Assembly: GCA_026826555.1 (NCBI GenBank)
Contig: JAKSZT010054569.1
Coordinates: forward strand, 4,794,066-4,858,065
Reading direction: 5' to 3'
DNA length: 64,000 bases
From: Tolypeutes matacus
Lineage: Eukaryota; Chordata; Mammalia; Cingulata; Chlamyphoridae
The position numbers and the translations under genes are program-made. Positions 43,701-54,460 of this stretch are shown piece by piece. How positions within the stretch are numbered: position 1 is the stretch's first letter; the number at the start of each line of letters is the position of its first letter. The notes beneath the pieces are model-generated. The model had not been told where the DNA came from. It made no database searches and saw only the letters and a list, made by a program, of their open reading frames with translations.

Positions 43701-44903
43701 AGTAAATAACCCAGAAACTTGATAATAAACAAAAGAACAAAGGTCATACAAAGCTTTTTGTTTTGTAAGCCATACAAAGCTTTTTGTTGATTAAAAAAAA
43801 AAAAAAAAAAAAAAAACAGGCAAAAATCATGATTTGTATACAGTTTCAACCAGAAAGAACTACACGGTTTACCTAGCCAAAAATGCTATACAGATTAAAA
43901 AAGTCTGAGAGTCGTGGTTTAGCTGCCTCCAAGCACCAATGTTTATGCCCAAAGCCCATTTATCAGGCAAGCCTTCTAGAATCCCTACTCCAGGGATGCC
44001 TTCTCCTCCCTCACCCCAAGATGGTGCCCTTCTGATTCAGGCAGCAGCGGGCACGCAGCATCAGCACTGGTGTCTTTTTACAATAAAGGGCCACTTCAGA
44101 CAAATTTTGCACACTCCCGGGGCACTGGGTGCATATCTGCAGAAGAGAGAAACCTATTAGGACTCAGAAAGAAAAGCCAAGAAGAGAACAAACGGAGATC
44201 AAGAGTTAACCGCCAGTACACCTCTGCAGGATTCCGCTCTCCAGTCCAGGCCAGGGAAGGGGCTCGAGTCCCACCTTTCAGGTTAGACTAGCGGTTGCAT
44301 TTCTTCCCCTACAGCCTGGCACCAAACCAAACCAAAGCAGCGCGTCAGAACCTTTCAGCACCAGACCACTTCCAGGGAAGGCCCTCATCTTTGAGATTCA
44401 CGACTCGAACATATTTATTATGCACCCTCCAGTGGCTTCTCGGCCTGACGGCGCCGGTTTGGCCCGGTGTAAAAGGTACACAAAGAACCCATCAAACATT
44501 ACAAAATGTCCAGTCCCGCCGTCACGCGAAATACGGCAGTCAGGCGTGGAGCGCTTACAAAAGAGCCGGAAGACTGGTCTGTTTTGAAAGAATAATTGAA
44601 GTTATTCAGGGAGTAAGGAGCGAGGTCAAATTTCAAAGGTCTCTGAACAGCGGCGGGAGTACCCGGAAGCCGGGCCCGGCCGGGCTACAGGCGGGCTCGG
44701 GGCGGGGAGGCCTCGGGGACCGAATCGGAGATGCGGGCGGCGAGCGCGACGCCCCGGCCTGCGGGCGACTCGGCTGCGGCCAAACCTCCGACTGGCTAAT
44801 GTACCTCGGGTAGCGCCAGCGCCCCGTCCACGCTGAGGGCGAGGAGCAGGGCCGCAGCCCAGGGCCCGCGGCTCGCCAGGCTGCCGGGCCCGCGCGCCGC
44901 CAT
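40780..44903 (-). CDS. ATRAID: All-trans retinoic acid-induced differentiation factor, 7 coding exons
   Basis: Type I membrane glycoprotein linked in other mammals to retinoic-acid-induced differentiation and to lysosomal handling of nitrogen-containing bisphosphonates. Exons: 44903-44805, 44136-44015, 42074-42003, 41798-41727, 41625-41504, 41197-41100, 40884-40780. The lengths add to 690 nt, 229 residues, the same as human. Signal peptide: residues 1 to about 31, with an AAALLLAL core. A Cys-rich N-terminal region starts ICTQCPGSV. An EGF-like segment (CPENGSC...CLCSDGFHGYKC) is in exon 6. The single transmembrane helix (LLVFFGILGSTTLSISILLW) and a short basic tail (TQRRKAKAS) are in exon 7. 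Several N-glycosylation sequons are visible (QNLS, HNCS, NNIT, CNST). Intron 2 carries MER5A and a SINE. It is divergent from SLC5A6 and just upstream of CAD. Confidence 0.96.
42250..42465. mobile_element. MER5A-type DNA transposon in ATRAID intron 2
   Basis: Non-autonomous hAT-Charlie element. The terminal inverted sequences are visible as CACTGTCCAATAAGGCCGCC at the left and AGTTCTATTGGACAGTACTC at the right. The internal palindromic-like segments 'gccactagctacatgtagct' and 'agctagtggctaccac' are typical of MER5A. Confidence 0.85.
42774..42860 (-). mobile_element. DAS-type SINE fragment in ATRAID intron 2
   Basis: Reverse-oriented head with recognisable B-box region (GATTCAGTCCCC on the minus strand) followed by a short A-rich end. 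Its 5' head ends near 42860 at 'acacccacttt'. Confidence 0.65.
43022..43136 (+). mobile_element. Short L1 3'-end insertion with target-site duplication
   Basis: About 105 bp of L1 3' UTR-like sequence (GGGGGAGGGAGTGGGGATTA...AAAGTAAAAAAATTAATTAC) is flanked by AAAAGATATT at both sides (about 43022-43031 and 43127-43136). It is a severely 5'-truncated insertion. Confidence 0.6.
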
Positions 44904-45330
44904 CTTCCACTCCCTCGGTCCTGGCCTCGCGGGATCTCCGCGCGCCGACCCCGCCCCCGGCGCGTCAGGCCGCGTCCCGGGGCGTGGCCCGGGCCGGTGG
45001 CCGCGAGGCCTGTGGGGGTTTCTCCTCACGCCGTCGCGCGGTCCCTGGGGCCGTCGCATCCGCCCTCAGGCGACATGGCAGCGCGGGGGCTGTCCCGCGG
45101 CGGGACCACGTGTGGAGACCCGGCAGGTGGACCGGGACGGGCGGAGAGCCGCGGGGGGGCGAGGAAGGGCGGAGCGAGCCGGCTCCTCGTGTGCCGCCCG
45201 CGCGGGGCTGAGGAGAGCGCGGCGGGGTGGTTGGTGTCGGCGCCTCGCGGGTGGAGGCAAGTGGGGAAGCCCCGGAAAGAAAGCGCGTGAGGGTGCTGGG
45301 GGGGCGCAGGGGAAGCTCCGGCGGGAGGAG
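44640..45330. promoter_or_regulatory. Bidirectional CpG-island promoter of ATRAID and SLC5A6
   Basis: CpG-dense block containing ATRAID exon 1 (minus) and, judged from the known head-to-head arrangement in human, the first non-coding exon of SLC5A6 (plus, somewhere between about 44950 and 45290). No TATA box is seen. I cannot fix either transcription start. Confidence 0.7.
44895..44908 (-). promoter_or_regulatory. YY1-type element over the ATRAID start codon
   Basis: The minus strand reads GAAGATGGCGGCGC, with the ATRAID ATG at 44903-44901 inside it. AAnATGGCGGC is the YY1 motif that overlaps the start codon in a class of TATA-less mammalian genes. It may set the ATRAID transcription start a little upstream. 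Confidence 0.6.
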
Positions 45331-45427
45331 ACGAGCCTGGGGATGTCCCGAGCACTCCTTCCCTGTCACCTCGGGCGTGGGGAGAAAAGACACTGCCCTA
45401 ATATCTCACCTGTCTTTGCCTTCCTAG

Positions 45428-45495
45428 AAAAAGTGCGCGATGGTGATCCCAGGAAGAACGAAGGCATCGGCTTAGTCCTGGCTGTCCCCACCGAG
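45428..45495 (+). other. SLC5A6: Candidate SLC5A6 5' UTR exon
   Basis: A 68-base segment has a pyrimidine-rich stretch and TAG acceptor on the left (TTTGCCTTCCTAG) and a strong GAG|GTAAGG donor on the right, on the SLC5A6 strand between the CpG island and the first coding exon. SLC5A6 is known to have non-coding leader exons. Expression evidence is needed to confirm this one. Confidence 0.35.
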
Positions 45496-46109
45496 GTAAG
45501 GGGAAAGGGGAAGGCGCAAGGCGGAAGGTGAACGCTTCTCCAGGGTGACCTCCGACCGAAGGGCGCTAGGGAAGACCCGCTGCCGGGGGAGCTGCTTGTT
45601 GGTTTTGGATAGGGCCCTCCAAAAGCTTACCAAAGCTCGTCTTGAGCAGCCGACCCAGGCTTCTGTCTGTCTCTCTGGCCTCTTCCACCCCTCCTTCTCC
45701 CCCAGGTGTGTGTCTGGAATCTGATGAGAAGATTTGCATTCGGCTCGCTGGCAAATATTTTTTAAGATTTTTGTAGTGATTAGCATTTTAGGAAGGACCT
45801 TCGAAGTCTTTCAGATCTTGAGGAATTCTAGGGACAAGGGTACATGTGAAGGAAACTTTTTCTGGACAGTTGTAGCTGTGGCCCCTTTGCCTTTTGTAGG
45901 TGTCAAAGCAGTCCAGATCAGTGTGTGACCAAGGTGAAGGGGTGGTGGAAAATGATTTTCTTCCCTATGTGATTTAGGCATTTTTTAAAGGGGGTCACAC
46001 AGCCCACTGTTTGTGCCCTGGTGCCTTATACTTTTAGTGAAACTACTCAGCTCCTACTTTCGGCTCCCTTCTCAGAGAGATACAAGTCCTGGAGGTTTGG
46101 ATCAGAATA

Positions 46110-46365
46110 GAGTTTTTTTGTTTTGTTTTCAATTAATTTTTATTTACAAACACGTTACCCACTAAGCAAAAACTTCTCCACCACCTTGTAGCTGCTAATC
46201 TGTTTTGTCTCTGAGAATTTGCTATTTGTAGATAAGGGACATCCTATGATATCTGCCCTTATACGCCCGGCTTATTTTACTCAGCATAATGATTTCAAAG
46301 TTAATCCATGTTGCAGCATGTCTCAGAATGGCATTCGTTCTTATGGCAGAATAGCATTTCAAGTA
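46110..46365 (-). mobile_element. L1 3' fragment
   Basis: Reverse-oriented old L1. The ORF2-tail sequence read as TTACTCAGCATAATGATTTC and CATGTTGCAGCATGTCTCAG on the plus strand is the usual conserved block. It is heavily decayed. Confidence 0.65.
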
Positions 46366-47164
46366 TAGTGTTTTCAGAGAGCCATGGCCCTGTTCTTAGA
46401 ATCATGCCTCATAAAGGCTTTGTTACTGGGTCAGACTTTTCCTGTCTTGTCTGGCACTCTGTCCCTTCAGCCATCCAGGAGGGTTCTTGGCACCTCATGC
46501 AAACAGAATTCTATTGTAGAGACACAGATTGTGTCACAGTCTGTGCTGGGACCTTTCTTCCTTTCACCAACCATCTATGCTAAACTTTTACAAGTTCTTT
46601 GTATGCTGCAGCCACTTCTCTCTTACTGTCCAGGAGTTCCCATCCCCTCTATCCTAGCAGTAAAAATTTGTCAAAGAGGAGTGAAAGAACCTCAGGATAT
46701 TGCAAATTACAAAGGCGGGGTGTGTGTGGGGGTGTGGGGGTGGCTTTACTTTGAACCAGAGTGGCTGTTTGGGAACATTGTTCTAAGGGACTGGCATTTG
46801 TGACTCTGCAGAAATGTGATTCCAAGGGTTGCCAGCTCTGACTTCCTCTCTTCAGTGGCTTCAGGAGGTTCAGAGTTCAGGTTTGGCTGCACAAAGCCGT
46901 TTCTTGCCAGCTAGGCAACATCTGCCCAAGAACACATTGTGGGAGAGGCACAAGAGAGCCAGTCTGGTCTTGCACCATGTAGATAAGAGCAGAGACACAG
47001 CTTATATTAATTAGTCTCTAAATTGGTTGAAATCTAAACTGTTCTATGAATGACTGACTCATATTAACCCTTTGCTCTTGCCCTGGTTCTGGGATTAGCG
47101 AGGAAGGGGCTCTGGGGAATCAGTCCCCTGTGATAGCTGTAGATAGTTTCCATCTCCCTTGTTT

Positions 47165-47265
47165 TATATCATGCTAGGTAGCCTTGAGCAAGTTATTTAA
47201 CCCCTCTGTGTCCTGTTTTCTTGTTTAGACAGTGTATATGTAAAGTATTTAGCCTGAGGCATGGT
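47165..47265 (+). repeat. MIR fragment
   Basis: Contains CTTGAGCAAGTTATTTAACC and CCTCTGTGTCCTGTTTTCTT, the MIR core, followed by a decayed end around 'agtatttagcctgagg'. Confidence 0.65.
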
Positions 47266-47371
47266 TGTTGGGTTTTGTTTAGAGCAGTTGTGGGTTTACA
47301 GAAAAAGTACAGAGTTCCCGAATACTACCTCTCTCACACACAGGTTTCCCTATTAACATTTTGTGTTAGTG

Positions 47372-47605
47372 TGGTACCTTGAAGCCACCTCCACTCCCTG
47401 CTTGTTGTGTCTCTTGTGTTTCCTTGCTGTGTCTTTTTCGATGTGTCATCTCACTGCATCATCTCATTGCATCATCTTGTTGGGTCAGCTTGCCACACCA
47501 GCCTGTCGTGTCACCTCACTGTCTTGCTTGTCTTTACGAGGCACTGGGAACCGAACCTAGGACCTCCCGTGTGGTAGGTGGGCGCTCAGCTGCTTGAACC
47601 ACATC
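47372..47605 (-). mobile_element. DAS-type SINE (first of a tandem pair)
   Basis: Reverse-oriented. The tRNA-like head is at the right end (GGAAGCAGATGTGGTTCAAG on the minus strand, with B-box GGTTCGGTTCCC). The body contains repeated ATCATCTTGTTG / GTCAGCTTG-type units. It abuts the next SINE directly. Confidence 0.75.
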
Positions 47606-47609
47606 TGCT

Positions 47610-47848
47610 TCCTATGTTTTTTTTTTTTTTTTTTAAGATTTATTTTATTTATTTCTCCCCCGCCCCCTTGTTGTGTCTCTCATTATGTTTCTCTTCTTGT
47701 ATCTCTTGTGTCATCTTGTTGCATCAGCTTGTTGCACCTGTCCATTGTGCCAGCTTGCTGTCTTCTTTAGGAGGCACTGGGAACTGAACCTGGGACCTCT
47801 TGTGTGGTAGGAGGAGCCCAATCTTTTGAGCCACATCCACTTCCTTCC
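47610..47848 (-). mobile_element. DAS-type SINE (second of a tandem pair)
   Basis: Reverse-oriented with its A tail (T run at 47616-47635) adjoining the previous copy's head, suggesting insertion next to or into its neighbour. It has a similar body with TCATCTTGTTGCATCAGCTT units and a head ending GGAAGTGGATGTGGCTCAAA on the minus strand. Confidence 0.75.
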
Positions 47849-47859
47849 CTGTGGTTTTT

Positions 47860-48254
47860 ATTTTTAAAAACTTTATTGTAACATAAAAACAACATAAAAT
47901 TTCCCATTTTAACCACTTTCAAGTATACAATTCTGCGGCATTACTTACATTCACAGTGTTGTGCTATCATCAACACCCTCCATTGCCAGGATGTTTCCAT
48001 CACCTCAGCCAGAAACTCTGTTCCCATTAAGCATTAGCTCCCCATTCCCCACTCTCACACCTGCCTTCAGGAGACCTGTATTCTGACTCTGAATTTGATA
48101 TTCTATTTATTTCACATAAGTGAGATCATACAACATTTGCAATATTTGTCCTTTTGTGTTTGACTTCTTTCACTCAACATGCTATCTTCAAGATTCATCC
48201 ATGTTGTTGCATGTATGAGAACTTCATTCCATTTTATGGTTAATATTCCACTGC

Positions 48255-48286
<32 letters not shown>

Positions 48287-48454
48287 ATGTATATGTATAT
48301 GTATATACACACACCACATTTTGCTTATCCATTCGTCTCTTGATGGAAACTTGTATTGCTTCCACTTTTGGCTAGTCGGAATAGAGTTGCTGTGAACATC
48401 AGTGTGCAAATATCTGTTTGAGTCCCTGCTTTCAATTCTTAGGGTATATAGCTA
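47860..48454 (-). mobile_element. L1 fragment, left half of an element split by an endogenous retrovirus
   Basis: Reverse-oriented L1 ORF2 tail and 3' UTR, up to the point GGGTATATAGCTA where it is interrupted by an LTR. The same L1 resumes at 59016 with CCTAGAAGTGGAATTGCTGG, the expected next L1 sequence. An embedded TA/TG microsatellite lies at 48256-48312. Confidence 0.8.
48256..48312. repeat. Dinucleotide microsatellite (TA)n(TG)n(TA/TG)n
   Basis: Alternating purine-pyrimidine run of nearly 60 bases: TATATATATATG, then (TG)9-10, then mixed TATG/TATA units ending in ACACAC. It is probably length-polymorphic and can adopt Z-form DNA. Confidence 0.9.
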
Positions 48455-48960
48455 TGTTAGTGGAAAGCTCTGGGTTCTGGACTTCTAGGTTCTTGGCTTA
48501 TTTCACATAAAAGAATTTAAGGAAATGCCATATGGTAGTCAAGGGAGCGAAGAGTTTATTAAGAAACAAGAAAATGCGAAAAGTACACAGTCCAAGGCAT
48601 GGATGGCAGATATGCTGCAGAATGAGATGCATGTGTAGGGCCCCAGGTCAGACCTTTTTAAAGTCTTTCCTTCTCCCCCTTTTTAATATTGGGGGTGGGG
48701 CCCCAGCTGTTTGCCATTCCGAAACCTGTCAGTTTTCAGGGGCCAGTGGTGAGGTCTTTTGAGGCATCTGGGGCTTTCCCTTGACCCTGAGTGGAATTCT
48801 TGTTCCAAATGAGATTCTCATGGCCAGGGTCTTGTGAGATCCCTCAGGAGGTTTCTGGGCAGGGTTTCATGGCCATGTGGTTTGTTGGCCTTGTTATCTG
48901 TCAGCCATCTGTCTGCTGGCCTCAGCCACCTTCCTCCTTTCACTATACTAACCTGCCTCA
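48455..48960 (-). repeat. 3' LTR of the endogenous retrovirus
   Basis: 506 bp. On its own (minus) strand it begins TGAGGCAGGTTAGTATAGTG and ends GAGCTTTCCACTAACA. AATAAA (minus) is at about 48553-48558. It lacks a roughly 10-15-bp segment that the other LTR has near 58765-58785. It is preceded, on the minus strand, by the polypurine tract. Confidence 0.85.
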
Positions 48961-48976
48961 GCTCCCCCCTCAGAGA
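48961..48976 (-). other. Polypurine tract of the endogenous retrovirus
   Basis: The minus strand reads CTCTGAGGGGGGAGC directly before the 3' LTR's TGAGG. A purine run ending at the LTR edge is the plus-strand primer of retroviral reverse transcription, and it confirms the minus orientation. Confidence 0.65.
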
Positions 48977-49199
48977 GTTTACACCCTTATTCATAAGGGG
49001 ATGCTGAAGGGTCATTCTTCTTTCGCTACTTCCTGCTGTTTAGGGGTAGTAGGCCCTACCTGACAAGGTGCAAAACCCTGTGGCCATTCTATTGTGGTTG
49101 AGGGAAGATGGGTCTGGCTCCCTAGTTGGACTGGATGAAATCCCTGCATGACTAATAAAGCATTGATTCTGTAAGAAATAAACTTAATTAGAATTTTGA

Positions 49200-50255
49200 A
49201 GATACATGGTCCCACTAAAACGATGGTAAGTGGGCCCAAAAAGGTGTCCAGCTGTGACACATTGGACCATGAGAGTGAGAAATGCCAGCTACCTTCAGAG
49301 GTTGCATCCTCCCAAAATTGATGGGAAACAGCCTTCTTCCTTGAGTTCTTTTATGTTGTTGGTTAACTCTAGGGAGAGATTGTGATAGACATGCTGGGTT
49401 TGGGTATAAACTGCCAACCCCAGTTCCCACAACAATGGTTATGCTCAGGACAGCTAGGGGAGGTATGAAGAGAGGCACTGCCGTAGACATAAACTCACAA
49501 AGACAGTATAGGCAAAAACAAGGTAAGCAAATAAAGATAGTACCTAAGAGAGCTATTCCTTTATGTTATAGGCACATTCATTAACTACTTAGAAAATGAA
49601 TTAAATTTACCAGGACTTTTAACATGTTCGATATCCCTCTGCATATGACCTAGAATAGAAAAGATATCATAATCATCAGGCATATAGGTATAGTACTTAA
49701 TACTAATCAATGCAGTTTCCTCTTTGAGCTCCAGTTAATAGATCTAAGCTCCAGGTGTGCAATACCATACATGTTATCTCTCCATGGGAGCAGGCCATAA
49801 TGCCCATTGTGTTAGTTTAAGCTCTACTCTCATTACTCTGATAATTATTACTCCACTTGGTATGTCCTTCACACAGCCAGCATGCTGTAGCACCATTGAT
49901 CTTAGAGAGTGAATAGGAAGGTAAGGCTCCAGGATTTCAGTGGCCTGGTGCATAGTGCCCTTTGGCTCTATGAAACAGAGCCAGTCTGGAGGCAATGTCT
50001 GTTGTACATCTGGCCATATTGAGCCATTCTTGGCTGCTGTAGGAGTCTGAAACTGAAGCATACTCTCATAACCAGAGATGTGGTAGATAACTTTATTGTT
50101 TTAGGGGTCAGTGACCAACCCAGCCAATAACTCAAATGGAGAGGCACCACGCAGAATACTGAAGGCCTGGTTTGAATACACAAGAGAGTTTGTTGATACT
50201 GAAGTCTATTTCTTTTGATTTTTATATACTTTCTAAATACAATGTATAACATATC
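49200..50255 (-). pseudogene. Decayed env remnant
   Basis: Minus-strand coding traces in the expected env position, just inside the 3' LTR. One segment (about 49390-49480) is a strongly hydrophobic run ending GTGVG, like a transmembrane-subunit fusion peptide. In another phase it is followed by a YHNLS...ELTNNI heptad-like stretch (about 49340-49390). Frameshifts and stops interrupt it throughout, so nothing can be made. Env identity is inferred from position and pattern. Confidence 0.5.
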
Positions 50256-50289
50256 AAATGAGTTTATTTTTGCCGTGACTACATTAATT

Positions 50290-50480
50290 TTTTTTTTTTT
50301 TTTTTTTAAAGATTTTATTTATTTATTCATTTATCCCCCCCTTGCTGCCTGCGCTCGCCGGGTCAGCTAACCATGCCGTGCGGGCGGGCTTGCCTTCACC
50401 AGGAGGCCCCGGGAACCGAACCCGGGGCCTCCCATATGGTAAACGGGAGCCCTACTGATTGAGCCACAGCCGCTTCCCCT
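50290..50480 (-). mobile_element. DAS-type SINE with a perfect target-site duplication
   Basis: Reverse-oriented copy with a T run (A tail) at 50290-50308 and a head ending GGGAAGCGGCTGTGGCTCAA on the minus strand. TGACTACATTAATT at 50276-50289 is repeated exactly at 50481-50494. The sequence is almost identical to the copy at 56743-56924, so both are young. Confidence 0.92.
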
Positions 50481-51699
50481 TGACTACATTAATTAACAGA
50501 CATTTCACTTTAGTAGTACAGGCAAAAACTACCTTCTCAATTATTATATGAAAACTGAAGATTCCCAGTGGAATCAAGTTTATCTTTCTTACCACCACTT
50601 TAATAGACAGATTGAGGTGGCCTCTGACAGGTTTCCCTGTTACGAAGTTATTTTTTGTTATTAATATCAGTTTAGGTTTCTAATTAATAACGGCTTCCTG
50701 GAATTAGCTATTTAAATGCTTCAGTTTAGAAGATGCTTTTAATTAACTAGAAGTTACTTTACCTTTAAATAAGCTTATTAAGTTACAGTTAGCAACCAAT
50801 GAAATTTACTTTATCTTAATTTTATTAAACACGAACTTAAAGTTTTCATTTTAAGTATGTATGATGTTAATTTATTTAATTGGTATTCTATAGACCTAGG
50901 GAGATAACATCCGAGCTAAATAAAATTGAAATCATTATAGTTTAAGCAAGGATTGTTTTTCCCTTTGTTTACAGGAGGCTAAAGTCTCTTTTTTCTTTAA
51001 TAAAACTCTAAAACTGAATAACTTAAAGGCATACTGACTGCTAGATTCTGGAATATATTGTTTAATTTGCTTTAATTATAATTTAGAAAAGATCTTTTTA
51101 GGACTTTTCCTTTACTTTCTGAAACTTGGTAATAGGATTATTAGCCACCCTTTTTTTTTCTTTTTATAAGCAAATCAATTGTATTGATATATATTAATAT
51201 AGCATTAATCCATCCAAAGTATAATCAGTGTTATTTGGTACAGTCACATAGCTGTGCATTCATCACTTCAGTCGTTATTAGAGCATCTTCATTATTCCAG
51301 CAACCATAAGAACAATACTAAAAATAAAAAACCAACCAAACAAACAAAATTCATGACCTCTCTATCTCTCTATGCTTCCCCTGCCATACATAGTTGCTAT
51401 TGTTTCTGTCTCTCTAGTTTATTTGTATTTATATTTTGTAAAAAAAGTCATATATGCAATATCAACCATATTCGTATTTTACCTGAGGTTTCACTATGTT
51501 ATAAATTCCATGTTACATTTTTTAGCTTTCCTTCTAGTAATATAAATGTCCTTAGGCTTTCTGTTTTACCCACTGTCATACCTACATAATAGCTCTGCTA
51601 GTCACAAACAGCATGGTATGTTCTCACCCTTTCATTTTATTTCCAAAGATTTACAAACAACCTATTAACCAATTCTGCACAGATTAACCATCAGTTTTG

Positions 51700-51810
51700 T
51701 TTTTTTTTTTCTTTTTTTGGTTACCAGAGCCAGGGATTGAACCGGGTCACTGAATGTGGGAAGCTGGCGCTCAACCACTTGAGCTACATCCGCTCAACCA
51801 CCAGCTTTTT
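51700..51810 (-). mobile_element. DAS-type SINE fragment nested in L1
   Basis: Reverse-oriented. A T run is followed by GGGATTGAACCGGGTCACTG and the head GAGCGGATGTAGCTCAAGTG (minus strand). It is flanked by AACCATCAGTTTT and AACCACCAGCTTTT-like repeats. Confidence 0.7.
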
Positions 51811-52286
51811 TTTTTTTTCTTTTTTTTTTTACTTTATTTTGTATATTTAATAATTGAAAATATAAACAATTAAAAACTAAAAAGTAAACAGATGAAAAAA
51901 TATATACATTTCTCAATTAAATGTAATGGATACATATAACTTTTTTTTTTAATCAAACAGTATGTTACACAATATATTTGGTTCATAGTAACACATTCAT
52001 ACAGTATTTGTTCTTTTGTGTCTGGCTTGCTTCGCTTAACATAATGGCCTCCGGGTTCATCCATGTTGTCATATACTTTATGACTTCATTTCTTATAGCT
52101 GCATAATATTCCATTGTGTGAATAGACCACAGTTTGTTTATCCATTCGTCTGTTGATGGACACCTGGGTTGTTTCCAACTTTTGGCAATGGTGAATAATG
52201 TTGCTATGAACATCGGTGTGCAGATGTCTGTTCGTGTCACTGCTCTCAGTTCTTCTAGGTATATACCCAGTAGTGGTATTGCAGGG

Positions 52287-52787
52287 TGTATTAGTCAGCC
52301 AAAGGGGTGCTAATGTGAAATACCAAAAATGGATTGGTCTTTATAAAGGGTTTTTATTTGGGGTGGAAGTCCACAGATACCAGGCCATAAAGCATTTAAG
52401 TTTCTTCTCTAACCACAGTCCATTGCCACGTGTTAGAGCAAGACAGCTGCCAGCATTTGCCAGGGTTCAGGCTTTTGGGGTTCCTCTCTTCCCGGGGCTG
52501 CGTTTCTCTCTAGGCTTAGCTCCTGTTTCCTCCACAAGGTCAGTTGTAGACGATCAGGCGAACAGCTTGCTTCTCTTCTCCTGGGGCCTTCTTTCCTATA
52601 CCAAAACTGCTTCTCAAAAGACTGCTTCAACTGTCCTTGGCCTTGCCTTTTATATTCAATTCCCCACCCACCTAGGGGTGGGGCTCAATGCCCTAATCCT
52701 AACCTAATCATGCCCAGATTAACAGATCAGTTTACAAGCATGATTCAATTATATTTTTGGAATTCGTAATTACATCAAACTGCCACA
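52287..52787 (-). mobile_element. Solo LTR with 5-bp target duplication, nested in L1
   Basis: A 501-bp element running TGTATTAGTC...TGCCACA on the plus strand, with CAGGG on both sides (52282-52286 and 52788-52792). L1 sequence is continuous across it. On its own strand it has a TATA-like GAATATAAAAGG and a late AATAAA, so orientation is minus. Length, ends and 5-bp duplication suit an ERVL/MaLR-type LTR. No internal retroviral sequence is left. Confidence 0.8.
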
Positions 52788-54011
52788 CAGGGTCACGTGG
52801 CAAGTCTATATTCAACTTCTTTAGGAACTGCCAAACAGTCCTCCCTAGTGGCTGTACCATCCTGCATTCCCACCAACAGTGAAGAAGTGTCCCTATCTCT
52901 CCACATCCTCTCCAACACTTGTAGTTCTCTGTCTTTTTAATAGTGACCATTCTGATAGGTGTGAAATGATATCTCATTATAGTTTTGATTTGCATTTCCC
53001 TAATCATGAGTGATGTTGAGCATTTCTTCATGTGTTTTTCCTAATCATGAGTGATATTGAGCATTTCTTCATGTGTTTTTTTGCCATTGGTATTTCTTCT
53101 TCGGAGAAGTGTCTATTCAAGTCTTTTGCCCATTTGTTAACTGGGTCGTTTGTCTTTTTTTTTGTTGAGTTGTAACATCTCTTTATATATCCTGGATATT
53201 AAATCCTTATTAAATATGTGATTTCCAAATATTTTTTCCCATTGAGTTGGCTGCCTTTTCACCCTTCTGACAAAGTCCTGTGAGGTGCAAATTGTTTAAT
53301 TTTGAGGAGATCCCATTTATCTATTTTTTCTTTTGGTGCACATGCTTTGTGTGTAGGGTCCAAGAAACCACCACCTATTACAAGGTCTTGAAGATGTTTC
53401 CCTACATTTTCTTCTAGTAGTTTTATGGTCCTGGCCTTTCAGGTTCCTGCAAAGGCTGCATCCTCCTGAACTTGGTGGGCTTTAGCTGCAGGTTTTGAAT
53501 GCTGTTTAGGACTATTTCAGAGTGAATTACATAGAGAGATAGCATTCCTCCTTAAGGACCAGATCTTTGATCCATTTTGAGTTGATTCTTGTATAGGGAA
53601 CGAGATAGGGGTCCTCTTTCATTCTTTTGGTTATAGATATCCAGTTCTCCCAGCACCATTTGTTGAAGAGACTGTTTTTTCCCATTAGCGTGGGCTTGGT
53701 AGGTTTGTCAAAAACCAGTTGACTATATAGGTGAGGGTATATTTCTGGGTTCTCAATTCTATTCCACTGATCGATGTGTCTATCTTTATGCCAGTACTAT
53801 GCTGTTTTGACCACTGTAGCTTTGTAATATGTTTCAAGTTCAGGCAGTGAAATTCCTCCCACATTGCTCTTCTTTTTTAGAATGCTTTTGGCTATTCGGG
53901 TACACTTACCCTTCCAGATGAATTTTAACCACCCTTATTTTAATGCTGTGAAAAGATTTAAATTGGGGGATTACAGGACAAACTGATTCTTAATTCACAA
54001 TCCTAGAAGAT

Positions 54012-54460
54012 GGAATTTTTTTTGTTTTTTGTTTTTGAAGATTTACTTTATCCATTTTACCCCCCCCCCATTTCTGCTGTTTCTGTGTCCCTTCACTGGG
54101 CAATTCTCTGTGTTTATTTCCTGCCCTCTCTTCTCATCCTTCTCCTCCTGTCTTCACCGGGATTCGATCCTGGGAACCTCCGATGCGGCAGAGAAGTGTT
54201 CTGCCACCTGCGCCACCTCATTTCCTGGTTTTTCAGTGCTTCTTGTCTTGGCTCTCCCCTGCGTCACTCTTCTGCTACGGCACTACATGGGGCCTGGCAG
54301 TGCACCTGCGCATGGGGCCTGGGGACTCACCCGCTCGCGGGGCCTGGTGGCCCGTGCACCTCTTATATTTTTTCTTTATTTTGATCCTGGGGATCAAACC
54401 GAGGTCCTTCCATATGAGAGATGGACACCCAACTATTTGAGCCACATCCAAGCCCCAGAA
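54012..54460 (-). mobile_element. Dimeric tRNA-derived SINE (second copy)
   Basis: Reverse-oriented counterpart of the element at 35615-36060. On the minus strand it has a head unit (GGGATGTGGCTCAAATAGTT-like start near 54455; B-box around GGTTTGATCCCC), a second tRNA-like unit (GGTGGCGCAGGTGGCAGAAC with GGATCGAATCCC), and a tail running into the T run at 54020-54040. Confidence 0.8.

Larger units (their letters stand above)
51151..53924 (-). mobile_element. 5'-truncated L1 inside the endogenous retrovirus
   Basis: Reverse-oriented L1. The poly(A) end is at 51151 (T run), then 3' UTR, then ORF2 reading leftward to about 53924. It is bounded by TTAGCCACCC (51141-51150) and TTAACCACCC (53925-53934), a target-site duplication with one mismatch. 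It contains a SINE fragment (51700-51810), a solo LTR (52287-52787), a 41-bp tandem duplication and an unexplained roughly 115-bp segment. Stops abound. Confidence 0.85.

Noticed and set aside
49968..50252. Intact env-like gene
   Set aside because: Only short open pieces in different phases are present, with stops between, so nothing functional remains.
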